DNA from: Chryseobacterium sp. S0630
Lineage (GTDB): Bacteria; Bacteroidota; Bacteroidia; Flavobacteriales; Weeksellaceae
Direction: 5' to 3'
Length of the DNA stretch: 64,000 bases
NCBI RefSeq assembly: GCF_024158915.1
Contig: NZ_JAMZGF010000009.1
Location: 1-64,000 of the forward strand
Part shown: one piece after another, positions 1 through 10,325 of the stretch
How positions within the stretch are numbered: position 1 is the stretch's first letter
Layout: each line of letters begins with the position of its first letter
Notes under the pieces: model-generated
Seen by the model: the letters and a program-made list of their open reading frames with translations, nothing else
The model's database searches: none
Told to the model about the DNA's origin: nothing
Position numbers and translations under genes: made by a program

Positions 1-8
1 GTAAAATT

Positions 9-31
9 TTTTGAGCTATAAGGGCTCAAAA
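9..31. terminator. Hairpin terminator after the Avs operon
   Basis: An 8-bp stem (ttttgagc with gctcaaaa) closes a 7-nt loop, with T or A tracts on both sides. It lies about 40 bp past the stop of the leftward small gene, so it probably ends that operon, and it may also stop transcription coming from outside the window. Confidence 0.6.
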
Positions 32-72
32 TTTTCCAGAATAACTTTTTAACTTACACAGTTAGTGAGATA

Positions 73-747
73 CTACCACAAAAACCTATTTATCTCTTCA
101 AACTTTTTTAATTCTGTTATTCTTTTTTGCAGCCTTTGGATTTCATAATTTTTTAAAAATTCTTCATTATGCTCATCATCATAAAACTGGGGATTCTTAT
201 CTAGTATAGTACTAATTATAACTGCATCGGTATTATCAGGAAGATGAACTGCATTTTTAAGCCATTCTATAACTTTTTCATCTATAACATTTTTTGCAGC
301 ATTTTGTAATAAATATTCAATCCATATTTTAGCTGTTTTATCAATTTCTTTAATCATATTAAGGCATTCTTCTACTGAATAATAGTCAAAGTTCTCATTT
401 GTGACTTCGACTGTCTCTGGATTTCTCATTAGGCTAAAGAAATAAGGCTTTTCTCTTTCCGGATCTAGCTCCGTTAACGTTTCAAGTATATTTTCAAATT
501 TTATAAAAGGTCTTCTTTCATAAGGAAGAGAATTCCTATGTTTCCATAATTCTAAAATAGCCTCAAAACATTCTTTCTCTGCATCTTGTTTCTCTAAGCC
601 AGCGGATTCTTCAGCAGCAATAATTTTTTCAGCTATATAGTGAGCCATCCATCGAGATAAAGTATCGACACTTGTTTCTAACTTAAGTTCTTTTACAAAA
701 AGTTTACCCAAGTTTATAATTTTTCTCTGTAGTTCTAAGTCTTCCAT
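73..747 (-). CDS. Small partner of the STAND nuclease (Avs3b-like)
   Basis: This 224-residue protein has no signal peptide or membrane segment. It looks mostly helical and ends in a charged, coiled-coil-like tail. It is the second gene of a leftward operon and overlaps the end of the 2087-residue STAND gene by 44 bp, so the two are probably translationally coupled. AVAST type 3 loci are described as a large nuclease/ATPase (Avs3a) plus a small accessory protein (Avs3b), and size, order and overlap fit that. The SRWMAHYIAE segment near residue 31 resembles what I recall of this family, but that is memory and not a search. Its biochemical role is unknown to me. Confidence 0.6.
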   Translation of the reverse strand: MEDLELQRKIINLGKLFVKELKLETSVDTLSRWMAHYIAEKIIAAEESAGLEKQDAEKECFEAILELWKHRNSLPYERRPFIKFENILETLTELDPEREKPYFFSLMRNPETVEVTNENFDYYSVEECLNMIKEIDKTAKIWIEYLLQNAAKNVIDEKVIEWLKNAVHLPDNTDAVIISTILDKNPQFYDDEHNEEFLKNYEIQRLQKRITELKKFEEINRFLW

Positions 748-3700
748 CTGATGATAATAAAAATAATTGTTGTTTTGGTCTTATATGTTGATAATCGTCA
801 TCGTGTTGACGATACTTGTAGGTAACATCTCTTTTAATCTCGACTTCAATAATAAAATCGCAATCGAGAGTTGTGCACACATCTCTTAAAAAACTTAATG
901 ATGCGCTTAAGCATTTACCTGATTGATCGGGATTTTCATCTAATCGATTTCGATGACTACTCCAAATCTTACAAGTCATTGAAGGTTGATCAGAAGATGG
1001 TGAATACCATTCCTTCGCAGTTTCATTTGAATTTAAATGTAACGTGTTAATAATTTCTTCTCCTATTTCATATGGAGGATAATCAATATTATCAGCATAA
1101 GGATCATACTCGTCAAATCTTTTAGAAGAGTACGAATCTTTGATCCAACCATTTAATTTAAATTTATTTGAGTAAATTTCAACATTTCCCTCTTTATAAT
1201 GTGGAAGTTTGTAATCATAGGGGTCAATACATGTTTGCAAAGCATTCATTAATGCTGAAGAACTTTCCTTAGAAACCAATGCTGATCTTATATGAACACT
1301 TTCAGTTTTATCGCGTTTTTTTTCTTCCCAACCACCTTCAATATTAATCCAAATATCATCACTTAAAGAATCTGATATTAAAGTATCATAAAAATATTGT
1401 TCTGAAATTTTAAATCTCCAATTATCGTCGTCATCCTTAAACATCCACTTGGGGCGGGAAAGAGGTACAGGATCACGAAAATCTGATAACCACAGACCAT
1501 CTTCGCAGGTTAAAAGATATCTATCTAACCAATATTCAAATCCATCATTCCAATCCCCTTTAGCTATAAGAGGCATTTCCTTGAGTAATTTTGAAGCAAC
1601 TACCATCATTGAATGATAAGATAAATAGAAGTTTGCATCGTCTGATCTTGGATAATCTGTTTTGCTATACCAGGTTTCTCTTTCACCATAGGATCTATCC
1701 CATAGAATATGTCTAGGATCATTCATATATCCATTTAGTTTCCCCAACCCCCATTCATTAATGATAACTTCAGCCGCCAAATCTTCGACTTGTTTAATAG
1801 AGATCCCAAATGCTTCCCCCAAGTATTTGAACCAATAATCACCTATGTCAAGCCCGAAATGGAATCCATGTTCAGTATTAACTTCATTGTTTATATGCCA
1901 GTAGCTATTTACGGTCTCATTATATGCCAAAGTTAACATTGGTAAATTACTTTTTTTGAATATATCTAGCTGGCGAACATATTGATCAAAGTTATCATTC
2001 TTATTGGATGACATATTGAAAACTATTTCTGCGGCAAATTTTTGAATGAGTATATGCTGCTCTTCTTCATTGATTTTTACAAACAAATCCTTGTACGATC
2101 TTAATATTTCTTCATTTTCTTTAGAAACCTTTGCAAAAGCAATTAAAAGGTACATTTTCGCATGAAGTTCATAGAAATGAAATTTATAATGTCCAAAAGC
2201 TCCTGTTTTCCCAAATTCCAACCATTTAATTAAATCATCGAGAATGTCGGAACAATTCAATTTACCTAACATTCTAATGGTATGAACGGCATTCCAACGT
2301 TCATTTGATCGAGGAGAACCAAGAACAGACCAAATAAAACCAGCAATTTGATTATTAATAGAATCGGAAGTCTTTAACCACTCTGCCCATTCACCATCAC
2401 CAAAATCTTTTTCTATGTGAATTTCACATCTTTTTAATGCATAGTCAGTTAATTCTAACGCATCATTAGGATCAATAACAGGACTTGCAACGCTTATAAA
2501 ACCAAAGAACATTTCAGCATTAGAAAACTCATATCCACTTGCCAAGCCATCAAACATACCTTTCTTAAGAATATCAACATCTTGTTCATTTAAATTCAAT
2601 TCCTCAATAAGTATATTAAATGAATATTTATTAGTGAGCTCATGTGCATATTTTTCACCAATCCTTTTCAGAATGATTGGCCATTTTTTCTTAAAACTTA
2701 TCTTGTCTTTCCAAATATCAAGGAGTAACTTGAAAAAGAAACTAATCTCATAGCGATTTAGAGTAGAAATAAAAACTACGTCAATAAATTTAAAATAATC
2801 CTTACTATCTAACCTTTTAAAAACCTCAACCCAAAAATCTTCAATATTTGAAAATGTACGTTTTCTTTTTATTCTAAATAATTGTAAACATTTTTCAAAA
2901 TTTTCACCGATTAGTAAATCTACATCTTGAAATAGATCAGTCCATTTTATATCATTGATATTTTTATGTGATTTCGGAACAATACTTTCAACGGATTGTT
3001 TTGATTTACTATCTGCTCTAGTTTTTTCAACAAAAAGTAATATATGATTTAAAGCTGAATCATTGATATTTGAGTCTTTAGCTAATTGTTTAATTATTCT
3101 ATAATATTCAAGTTCTACTCCGCCAATCTGGAGCAGATTTACAGCATCTGCAAAAATTTCATTTTTAATTTTCTCTTCCTTTTCTTTATTTAGACATAAA
3201 GAAAGTAAGTTTTCAAATTTATTGTCTGAAAAGAGCCTCGACATTGCCCATGCCGTAGATGGAGATATTTTATCACTCTTTAAAAGTTCATATAAGAGAG
3301 CTTTTAGCTGATAATCAAATCTACCAATACTTCTATCGCGCCATCTGCTTACTGCTGCTATACCCACACCACTAGACATTCTCGTACAAATCGCAATTGC
3401 CTTACCTCTATCTATAAGATCATTACCACCATAATCTCCGACCACTTCAGCACAACGAATAAACCTGTAAGCTAGTCTATCAGAAACATTATGTGATAAA
3501 CATCCATGTTTAGATAATGAACTTATCCCTTCCCATCTCAAGGCAACCTCATCTCCAAATTTCGACAAAATAGCTAAAGCCTCTTCAAAATATATGGATG
3601 CATCTTCGGGAGCCGAACTCAACACAGCTCTTGCTAGACCGATAAATCTCTCACCTTTTTGCGTAGGATCATCATCAGCCATAGTTTTAATTCGAGTATA

Positions 3701-6700
3701 AAACTTTTGTTCGAGATCCTCTTTAATGAATGCAAGATGAGAAACTCTGAATGCTGTTCTAACTATTGCGAGTTCATCAGGAATCCATAAACTATTATTA
3801 TCTTTTATATAATTTTCATAAAAATGCTTTATATTATCATAATTCAAATTTCTAGATAGTATAATTATCTCTGACTGCACAAACGCAATTTCGTTAGGTA
3901 GTGTATCATAAGATTTATATCTGCCTGATCGAGCTTTTATTGATTCTTCTTTTACATTAGTAACTTCCGCCAAAAAATTTATATCGATCGAACCAATAAT
4001 CTTTATTCTAACAAGATACCATGGTAGTAATCCCAAAATAACTTGTTTAAAATCCTTGACCTCATTGCTTTGCTTATAATTCTTTTTATTTTTATCAATC
4101 AAATTCTTTGGTAATATTGACTCAAAATCAACTTCTGACCTTCCGGTAAAAAAACTTCTAATCGCTAATGTTCTAAGGTAAATAGTTCTTTCTGTTGATT
4201 GATGGTCACTATGAACCAAAGAAGAGGCTCTTTCGGGAACATAATGCCTTAATATTCTAAGAAGTACACAAGCTTCAAAGTTATGGTAAACACAAGCCTC
4301 AACAAAGGATATAATCGAAGACGTTAACCTTGTATTTCTATGAAATTGATCTAGTTTTTTTATTCGATATTTTGAGGCGGATAAAAGGATAATACAATTT
4401 TCAAGATATTTTTTTTCTGGAAAAACTCCAACTTTTAAAAGTTCATCAACTATTGCAACCATATAGTAAGGTTCTCTTGTACAATGTTCTAGAAAGCTGT
4501 TAATATCCTTAAAATTACCTATATCAACCAATCTTTTAATTAGGTCTTTGATAATAACGAAAGCATAGTTTTTATCAGTTAAACGATCAATAAACGCAAC
4601 ACATTCTTTAACACCATTGATATTGAATGATGAATAAGCTATTTCTAAAAAATCGTTTGAGGTAACCAGATTTTGACGAATATGATGCTCATTATTATCT
4701 ATATCCTCGTAATAGATTTGCAGCCAATTTATGGCAGCTCGTAAATATCCTCTCGCTTCTCCTTTATACTCTTCAATTCCTGAAAGTAACGAAGCTGTAT
4801 AAATATTTTCAGAACCATTCCATTCTCCTTTTAGTACTCTTTTAAATGCAATATCCTGAACTTTCTGTTTTTCTTGCAAAGCAATTAGCAGATCTATATT
4901 GGTTTTAAAAAGATCAAGCTGTCTCTGATTGCCTGCCATCTCTTCTCCCGCTCTAATGGCAATTTTGATTGCATCATTATAGTTTTTAGCACGCAAGCTT
5001 GCACGAAAGGCAAATTGTAATCGATATACCTTGACATTTCTTGCATCAATTGGATTGTCTTCTGGCAAATAGTCTTCAGACAAAGAAAGTTGTATAAGCT
5101 CTTTATATTTTTCTGCGTGTAAATAAAAATGGGGTAACACTTCTGAAACATAAGGATAGCGAATTGCTAATGGTTCTAATAAATTAATGTATGTCTCGAA
5201 TTTTTCCTTCTTTGCAAAAAATGTTTTTCTAAACCAAGTTTCAGTAGGCTCATCACGAAATTGCACAGATTCATCATAGAGCCACAAAGAGCGACCCATA
5301 TCTGAAATAAAGCTTTTGATTGCATCTACACTTACGCCAGCCGCTATAGCTAAAATTTTTATAGGAATATAAGGAGGTAAACTTGCTAATCCTATGCATA
5401 TTGCTTGTATTTGTGTCTGATACGAATCAGATAACAAATCTTTTATTTTTGCAACTGCGTTGTTCAATTGAAATTCTATTTGATCTTCAACCGTTTTTCC
5501 ACCTGGACCTAATTGACTTAGTAAATCAGAGACGCATGAGGCACCAATTGCCAAAGCATTAGCCTGAACTCGGGGATTTCCACTTGTCAGGCGGTGAAAC
5601 TCAACTCCATCCTTATGACTCGCAGTTGGAAACCATCTTTTTAAATTTAATATTGTTTCCTCTTTCGAAAAGGGTTTAAGCTGTAACTGACAGATGATAG
5701 ATGAAGGTCTTAACATTTCTATTCGTTCAGTTCGACATAATAAAACAAGCTTACATCCTTCAGGTATTTCTTCTCTCAGTAATTCGCTAGCAAAACAAGG
5801 ATTATTGTACTCCTTTGCCGCCATTTCAGCATTATCAGCAGCATCTATTAATATATATAATATTGCAGAATCATCAATTTCTTTCAATTTTTTTACTGCT
5901 TGTCTAACCCTCAATAGAAAATTCATCATTATACTACTTTCAAGTGAATTTTCTTGAACGACAAGTGTCTCACAAAGTCCTTTTATTGCTAATTCATTTA
6001 TTATTTGAACTAGCCCATCACGATGCCTATGTCTAGGTTCGCTTCGATTTCTATAGCTCCCAGCTCCAAAACAGTCATAAGCTATTGCCAATGAACTAGA
6101 AGATATTGACTCAACAAGTTTTTTACAAAAAACAGATTTACCCACACCTCCAGGCGCATGTAAAATTATTGGATGTGAGGAATTTTGAATTTCTGTAATA
6201 AGGCTATTATGCTCCTCTCGTTCAATAATAGTTTCAATATTTTCCCACCTTGCTGGCGCTGGAAATAATACTTTTTCAGAAAAAATGTGAAATCGTTTTA
6301 AAATATCTTCACGATTAATAATTCCATTCGAATGGGGCAGTACTCTTTCTTGTACAAGAGCAACAACACTTTCAACTTGAGCAGTATCTATAGCTCCAGC
6401 AAAAAGCTGTGACATTTCCCATTGTAACTCATTTTTTTGAAAATTATAATCCCCTTCTCCATCTTGAAATTCTAATATCGAGCAGAAATGAGATAGATTT
6501 TCGGAATTTAACCCTGTATATTTTTCAATAGTCTTTAAAAATCTCTTATTAACAGTGTTATTTGTTGCTAAAGAGAATATGTTTTGTTTGAAAAAACTGT
6601 CTACTGGTCTATTTGTTACAATATGGAAAGAGAAACGGGTAACATCTTTTTCTTTTAAATGCTGAGAAAATCTCTTTGCAAACTGTTCTATAGTACTTTG

Positions 6701-6967
6701 TAAATCACTAAGAACAAAAGGGCTATCTTTTTGCTGTGTCGTATGCTTAAGTTGATAATATTTAATAATCTTGAGATCATTCTCTTCTTTATAGTACTCG
6801 GAAACGTCGATAGCATACTCTCCTTCTTTTTCATTTTCTTCAGATCCTTCTATTACTATAGATCTTAAAGAAGGATTTGGATGTATTAGTGATAAACAAC
6901 GGCGTGCAGCCCATCTGTAATGGAAAACATCACCTGCTCTCGAATAAGCAACTAAATCATTTGACAT
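704..6967 (-). CDS. Antiviral STAND NTPase with Cap4-like nuclease domain (Avs3a-like)
   Basis: This 2087-residue cytoplasmic protein has three parts. Residues about 1-200 look like a Cap4/DUF4297 dsDNA endonuclease: acidic residues E40 and D54 precede a QLK motif at 72-74 (YYQLKHT). A P-loop ATPase follows, with Walker A at 270-278 (HAPGGVGKS) and Walker B around 370-377 (YILIDAAD). About 1500 helical-repeat residues then form the presumed sensor. Known Avs proteins use the C-terminal repeats to recognise a conserved phage protein (terminase or portal), then oligomerise and activate the N-terminal nuclease; the target here is inferred, not seen. Type 3 rests on the nuclease type, the length and the overlapping small gene. 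It starts at the ATG 182 bp from the divergent traE, which suggests cargo within the conjugative element. Confidence 0.8.
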   Translation of the reverse strand: MSNDLVAYSRAGDVFHYRWAARRCLSLIHPNPSLRSIVIEGSEENEKEGEYAIDVSEYYKEENDLKIIKYYQLKHTTQQKDSPFVLSDLQSTIEQFAKRFSQHLKEKDVTRFSFHIVTNRPVDSFFKQNIFSLATNNTVNKRFLKTIEKYTGLNSENLSHFCSILEFQDGEGDYNFQKNELQWEMSQLFAGAIDTAQVESVVALVQERVLPHSNGIINREDILKRFHIFSEKVLFPAPARWENIETIIEREEHNSLITEIQNSSHPIILHAPGGVGKSVFCKKLVESISSSSLAIAYDCFGAGSYRNRSEPRHRHRDGLVQIINELAIKGLCETLVVQENSLESSIMMNFLLRVRQAVKKLKEIDDSAILYILIDAADNAEMAAKEYNNPCFASELLREEIPEGCKLVLLCRTERIEMLRPSSIICQLQLKPFSKEETILNLKRWFPTASHKDGVEFHRLTSGNPRVQANALAIGASCVSDLLSQLGPGGKTVEDQIEFQLNNAVAKIKDLLSDSYQTQIQAICIGLASLPPYIPIKILAIAAGVSVDAIKSFISDMGRSLWLYDESVQFRDEPTETWFRKTFFAKKEKFETYINLLEPLAIRYPYVSEVLPHFYLHAEKYKELIQLSLSEDYLPEDNPIDARNVKVYRLQFAFRASLRAKNYNDAIKIAIRAGEEMAGNQRQLDLFKTNIDLLIALQEKQKVQDIAFKRVLKGEWNGSENIYTASLLSGIEEYKGEARGYLRAAINWLQIYYEDIDNNEHHIRQNLVTSNDFLEIAYSSFNINGVKECVAFIDRLTDKNYAFVIIKDLIKRLVDIGNFKDINSFLEHCTREPYYMVAIVDELLKVGVFPEKKYLENCIILLSASKYRIKKLDQFHRNTRLTSSIISFVEACVYHNFEACVLLRILRHYVPERASSLVHSDHQSTERTIYLRTLAIRSFFTGRSEVDFESILPKNLIDKNKKNYKQSNEVKDFKQVILGLLPWYLVRIKIIGSIDINFLAEVTNVKEESIKARSGRYKSYDTLPNEIAFVQSEIIILSRNLNYDNIKHFYENYIKDNNSLWIPDELAIVRTAFRVSHLAFIKEDLEQKFYTRIKTMADDDPTQKGERFIGLARAVLSSAPEDASIYFEEALAILSKFGDEVALRWEGISSLSKHGCLSHNVSDRLAYRFIRCAEVVGDYGGNDLIDRGKAIAICTRMSSGVGIAAVSRWRDRSIGRFDYQLKALLYELLKSDKISPSTAWAMSRLFSDNKFENLLSLCLNKEKEEKIKNEIFADAVNLLQIGGVELEYYRIIKQLAKDSNINDSALNHILLFVEKTRADSKSKQSVESIVPKSHKNINDIKWTDLFQDVDLLIGENFEKCLQLFRIKRKRTFSNIEDFWVEVFKRLDSKDYFKFIDVVFISTLNRYEISFFFKLLLDIWKDKISFKKKWPIILKRIGEKYAHELTNKYSFNILIEELNLNEQDVDILKKGMFDGLASGYEFSNAEMFFGFISVASPVIDPNDALELTDYALKRCEIHIEKDFGDGEWAEWLKTSDSINNQIAGFIWSVLGSPRSNERWNAVHTIRMLGKLNCSDILDDLIKWLEFGKTGAFGHYKFHFYELHAKMYLLIAFAKVSKENEEILRSYKDLFVKINEEEQHILIQKFAAEIVFNMSSNKNDNFDQYVRQLDIFKKSNLPMLTLAYNETVNSYWHINNEVNTEHGFHFGLDIGDYWFKYLGEAFGISIKQVEDLAAEVIINEWGLGKLNGYMNDPRHILWDRSYGERETWYSKTDYPRSDDANFYLSYHSMMVVASKLLKEMPLIAKGDWNDGFEYWLDRYLLTCEDGLWLSDFRDPVPLSRPKWMFKDDDDNWRFKISEQYFYDTLISDSLSDDIWINIEGGWEEKKRDKTESVHIRSALVSKESSSALMNALQTCIDPYDYKLPHYKEGNVEIYSNKFKLNGWIKDSYSSKRFDEYDPYADNIDYPPYEIGEEIINTLHLNSNETAKEWYSPSSDQPSMTCKIWSSHRNRLDENPDQSGKCLSASLSFLRDVCTTLDCDFIIEVEIKRDVTYKYRQHDDDYQHIRPKQQLFLLSSDGRLRTTEKNYKLG

Positions 6968-6994
6968 TTATTCCTGTACTTTAAAATTAAAAAG

Positions 6995-7024
6995 CAAATA
7001 CTAATATAGAATTTTTTAGTCAAA
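6995..7024 (-). promoter_or_regulatory. Likely promoter of the Avs operon
   Basis: On the minus strand a TTTG (7021-7024) is followed after about 17 bp by TAGTATTTG, close to the Bacteroidota -33/-7 pattern (TTTG, then TAnnTTTG). The start codon is at 6967, giving a short leader. The -7 box has one extra base relative to consensus, so the call is tentative. Confidence 0.4.
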
Positions 7025-7148
7025 AAAGTCTTTCAACGACAAACAATTCCCCATAGTACAAGATATTTAAAAAGCATTTCTATATCAAACACCTTTGTCT
7101 CAGAACCCTTAAAGCACGGGTTTTCATAATCATAAAAATCTATTCATT

Positions 7149-7454
7149 ATGAAAAGACAAAGAAAAAAAATCGTGTTAACAGCATTGCTTCTGTTAATCG
7201 GATTGAGTACGAATGCTCAGGGAAATGGTTCTGCCGGAATCAATGAAGCAACTCAAATGGTTACTTCCTATTTTGACCCTGCAACGAAACTGATTTATGC
7301 CATTGGTGCGGTGGTCGGCTTAATTGGCGGGGTCAAGGTTTACAACAAATTCAGCAGTGGTGACCCTGATACCAGTAAAACTGCTGCCAGCTGGTTTGGA
7401 GCTTGTATTTTTTTAATAGTTGCAGCTACCATCCTACGTTCATTCTTCCTTTAA
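7149..7454 (+). CDS. traE: Conjugative transposon protein TraE (DUF4134)
   Basis: This 101-residue protein has an N-terminal signal peptide ending near NAQG, then two hydrophobic helices around residues 48-62 and 85-101. This is the layout of TraE/DUF4134 in Bacteroidetes conjugative transposons, comparable to VirB2/VirB3-size inner-membrane subunits of the type IV secretion channel. It opens the tra operon and is followed 8 bp later by traF. Length and gene order match the family. Confidence 0.9.
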   Translation: MKRQRKKIVLTALLLLIGLSTNAQGNGSAGINEATQMVTSYFDPATKLIYAIGAVVGLIGGVKVYNKFSSGDPDTSKTAASWFGACIFLIVAATILRSFFL

Positions 7455-7462
7455 AATCATTG

Positions 7463-7798
7463 ATGATGAATACCTATCATATCAACAAGGGAATAGGAAG
7501 AACGGTTGAGTTCAAAGGATTGAAAGCACAGTACCTGTTCATTTTTGCAGGAGGATTATTGGGAATACTTGTATTTATCATGATCATGTATATGGCTGGT
7601 GTCAATACCTATATCTGCTTACTTCTTGGAGGAACTACTTCTGGTCTTCTCATTTGGAAGACCTTTTCTCTCAACAGAAAGTATGGAGAACATGGATTAA
7701 TGAAATTGGGAGCAAAAAAGAAGCATCCAAGGTACATCATCAGCCGAAAATCCATTTTCAGGTATATCAAGGTACACTCTAAAAAAGCTACAGCATGA
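7463..7798 (+). CDS. traF: Conjugative transposon protein TraF (DUF4133)
   Basis: A protein of about 111 residues with two closely spaced membrane helices (around residues 25-60) and a basic C-terminal tail rich in Lys and Arg. It fits DUF4133/TraF, a small VirB3-like component of the mating-pore complex. The open frame runs upstream into traE, but the ATG-ATG pair at 7463/7466 just after the traE stop is the sensible start. Its TGA overlaps the traG ATG (ATGA), which implies translational coupling. Confidence 0.9.
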   Translation: MMNTYHINKGIGRTVEFKGLKAQYLFIFAGGLLGILVFIMIMYMAGVNTYICLLLGGTTSGLLIWKTFSLNRKYGEHGLMKLGAKKKHPRYIISRKSIFRYIKVHSKKATA

Positions 7799-10305
7799 GA
7801 AATCAATCCAAAGCGACAACGCTGGAAAGCAGATTTCCACTGCTAGGTGTAGAAGAGAACTGCATTATTTCAAAAGATGCTGATGTTACGGTTTGTTTCA
7901 AGGTAAGGCTTCCGGAACTGTTTACGGTAGCGTCAGCTGAGTATGAAGCTATCCATTCGGCTTGGTTTAAAGCCATAAAGACATTACCTGATTACAGCAT
8001 CGTTCACAAACAGGATTGGTTTATCAAGGAAAATTACCGTCCCGATTTATCTAATGACGATCAAAGTTTTCTATCCAAGTCTTTTGAAAGGCACTTTAAC
8101 GAAAGACCTTTCCTGAATCATTATTGCTATCTGTTTCTTACCAAAACAACAAAGGAAAGGATGAGAGCGCAGAGTAATTTCTCATCACTTTGTAAAGGAG
8201 TTTTGATTCCAAAAGAGATCAGGGATAAAGAAGTGATCAGCAGATTCATGGAAGCGGTTGATCAGTTTGAAAGGATTATGAATGACAGTGGGTATGTTTT
8301 TCTTGAAAAAATGACCGCTGATGAAATTACGGGAACAGCAAAACAATCGGGATTGTTAGAACAGTATCTGACTCTGTCGAGAGAAATTAATCCACCTCTC
8401 CAAGACCTCAACTTAGCAGCAGAAGAAATGCGTATTGGTAACAACCGCATCAGCATGCACACTCTTTCGGATACGGATGATCTTCCGGGTACAGTTTCTT
8501 CGCACAGCAGATACGAAAAGTTAAGTACCGACAGAAGTGACTGCTTACTCTCATTTGCATCTCCGGTTGGGCTGCTACTCAGCTGCAATCACATCTACAA
8601 TCAATATCTGTTTATTGATAACAGTGATGATAATCTGAACAAGTTTGAAAAATCCGCCAGAAATATGCATTCACTGGCAAGGTACAGCAGAGCCAATCAG
8701 ATCAATAAAGAATGGATTGAGAAATACCTCAACGAAGCTCATTCTTTTGGATTACAATCCATCCGTGCTCATTTTAATGTGATGTCGTGGTCTGACTATC
8801 CCCATGAATTGAAACAACTTAAAAATGACACAGGAAGTGCTTTGGCACTTATGGAATGTAAGCCACGGCATAATACAACAGATACTGCCACATTATACTG
8901 GGCAGGAATTCCCGGGAACGCAGGAGATTTTCCGAGTGAAGAAAGTTTCTACACGTTTATAGAACCTGCCTTATGTTTTTTCACTGAAGAAACCAATTAT
9001 CAGGATTCCCCTTCACCTTTTGGGATAAAGATGGCAGACCGATTGACGGGAAAACCTATCCATCTGGATATTTCAGATCTTCCGATGAAACAGGGAATCA
9101 TTACCAATCGAAACAAGTTCATTTTGGGACCTTCGGGGAGTGGGAAGTCTTTTTTCACCAACCATATGGTGAGGCAGTATTATGAGCAGGGAGCCCATGT
9201 TCTGTTAGTCGACACCGGAAATTCCTATCAGGGGTTATGCGAACTGATCAAAGGTAAAACAAAGGTTGAAGATGGAGTTTACTTTACTTATACAGAAGAC
9301 AATCCGATTGCTTTCAATCCATTCTATACTGATGATGGAGTTTTTGATATAGAAAAACGGGAAAGCATCAAAACACTTATTCTCACACTATGGAAAAGAG
9401 ATGATGAACCGCCAACCCGCTCCGAAGAAGTTGCTTTATCCAATGCAGTCAGCGGCTATATTGATCGAATCAAAAATAATGAACAGTTCCCTTCATTTAA
9501 TGGCTTTTACGAGTATGTAAAAAATGATTATCAAAAAGTATTAGAGCAAAAAAAAGTCAGGGAAAAAGACTTTGATATTGCCAACTTTCTGAATGTTTTA
9601 GAGCCTTATTATAAAGGCGGAGAATATGATTTCTTATTGAATTCAGAAAAGCAATTAGATCTTCTTTCTAAGCGATTTATCGTTTTTGAAATTGATGCGA
9701 TCAAGGATCATAAAATCCTTTTTCCCATTGTAACCATTATCATCATGGAAGTTTTCATTAACAAAATGCGAAGACTGAAAGGAATCAGAAAACTGATCCT
9801 GATTGAAGAAGCCTGGAAGGCAATTGCTAAAGAAGGAATGGCTGAATACATCAAATATCTCTTCAAAACTGTAAGAAAATTCTTTGGAGAAGCCATTGTT
9901 GTTACACAGGAGGTGGATGACATCATTCAGTCTCCTATTGTTAAGGAAAGCATCATCAACAATTCAGACTGTAAGATCCTTTTGGATCAGCGGAAATACA
10001 TGAACAAGTTTGATGATATTCAGTCTATGCTGGGTCTTACAGACAAAGAAAAAGCACAGGTTCTTTCCATCAATATGAATAATGATCCGAAAAGACTGTA
10101 TAAAGAAGTCTGGATCGGATTAGGAGGAACGCACTCTGCTGTATATGCCACGGAAGTCTCCACAGAAGAATATTTGGCCTATACCACAGAAGAAACGGAG
10201 AAAATGGAAGTCATGCAATTGGCTTCTGAACTTGATGGCAGTGTAGAGCATGCCATCAAGAGGATTTCTCTTAAGAGAATCAAATCGAATACAAAAGAAA
10301 CTTAA
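7795..10305 (+). CDS. traG: Conjugation ATPase TraG (VirB4-like)
   Basis: This 836-residue VirB4/TraC-type ATPase powers assembly and substrate transfer of the type IV secretion channel at the cytoplasmic face. Walker A is near residues 443-451 (GPSGSGKS) and Walker B near 666-672 (LILIEEAW), followed by a region reading VVTQEVDDI. The approximately 830-residue length is typical of Bacteroidetes TraG. It starts in ATGA overlap with traF and is followed by traI after 20 bp; the small traH gene found in CTnDOT-type operons is absent here. Confidence 0.95.
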   Translation: MRNQSKATTLESRFPLLGVEENCIISKDADVTVCFKVRLPELFTVASAEYEAIHSAWFKAIKTLPDYSIVHKQDWFIKENYRPDLSNDDQSFLSKSFERHFNERPFLNHYCYLFLTKTTKERMRAQSNFSSLCKGVLIPKEIRDKEVISRFMEAVDQFERIMNDSGYVFLEKMTADEITGTAKQSGLLEQYLTLSREINPPLQDLNLAAEEMRIGNNRISMHTLSDTDDLPGTVSSHSRYEKLSTDRSDCLLSFASPVGLLLSCNHIYNQYLFIDNSDDNLNKFEKSARNMHSLARYSRANQINKEWIEKYLNEAHSFGLQSIRAHFNVMSWSDYPHELKQLKNDTGSALALMECKPRHNTTDTATLYWAGIPGNAGDFPSEESFYTFIEPALCFFTEETNYQDSPSPFGIKMADRLTGKPIHLDISDLPMKQGIITNRNKFILGPSGSGKSFFTNHMVRQYYEQGAHVLLVDTGNSYQGLCELIKGKTKVEDGVYFTYTEDNPIAFNPFYTDDGVFDIEKRESIKTLILTLWKRDDEPPTRSEEVALSNAVSGYIDRIKNNEQFPSFNGFYEYVKNDYQKVLEQKKVREKDFDIANFLNVLEPYYKGGEYDFLLNSEKQLDLLSKRFIVFEIDAIKDHKILFPIVTIIIMEVFINKMRRLKGIRKLILIEEAWKAIAKEGMAEYIKYLFKTVRKFFGEAIVVTQEVDDIIQSPIVKESIINNSDCKILLDQRKYMNKFDDIQSMLGLTDKEKAQVLSINMNNDPKRLYKEVWIGLGGTHSAVYATEVSTEEYLAYTTEETEKMEVMQLASELDGSVEHAIKRISLKRIKSNTKET

Positions 10306-10325
10306 ATCATTAAAATTTTAAAACA

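Noticed and set aside
5694-5957. Plus-strand frame inside the Avs STAND gene
   Set aside because: It is a low-complexity shadow of the large leftward gene.
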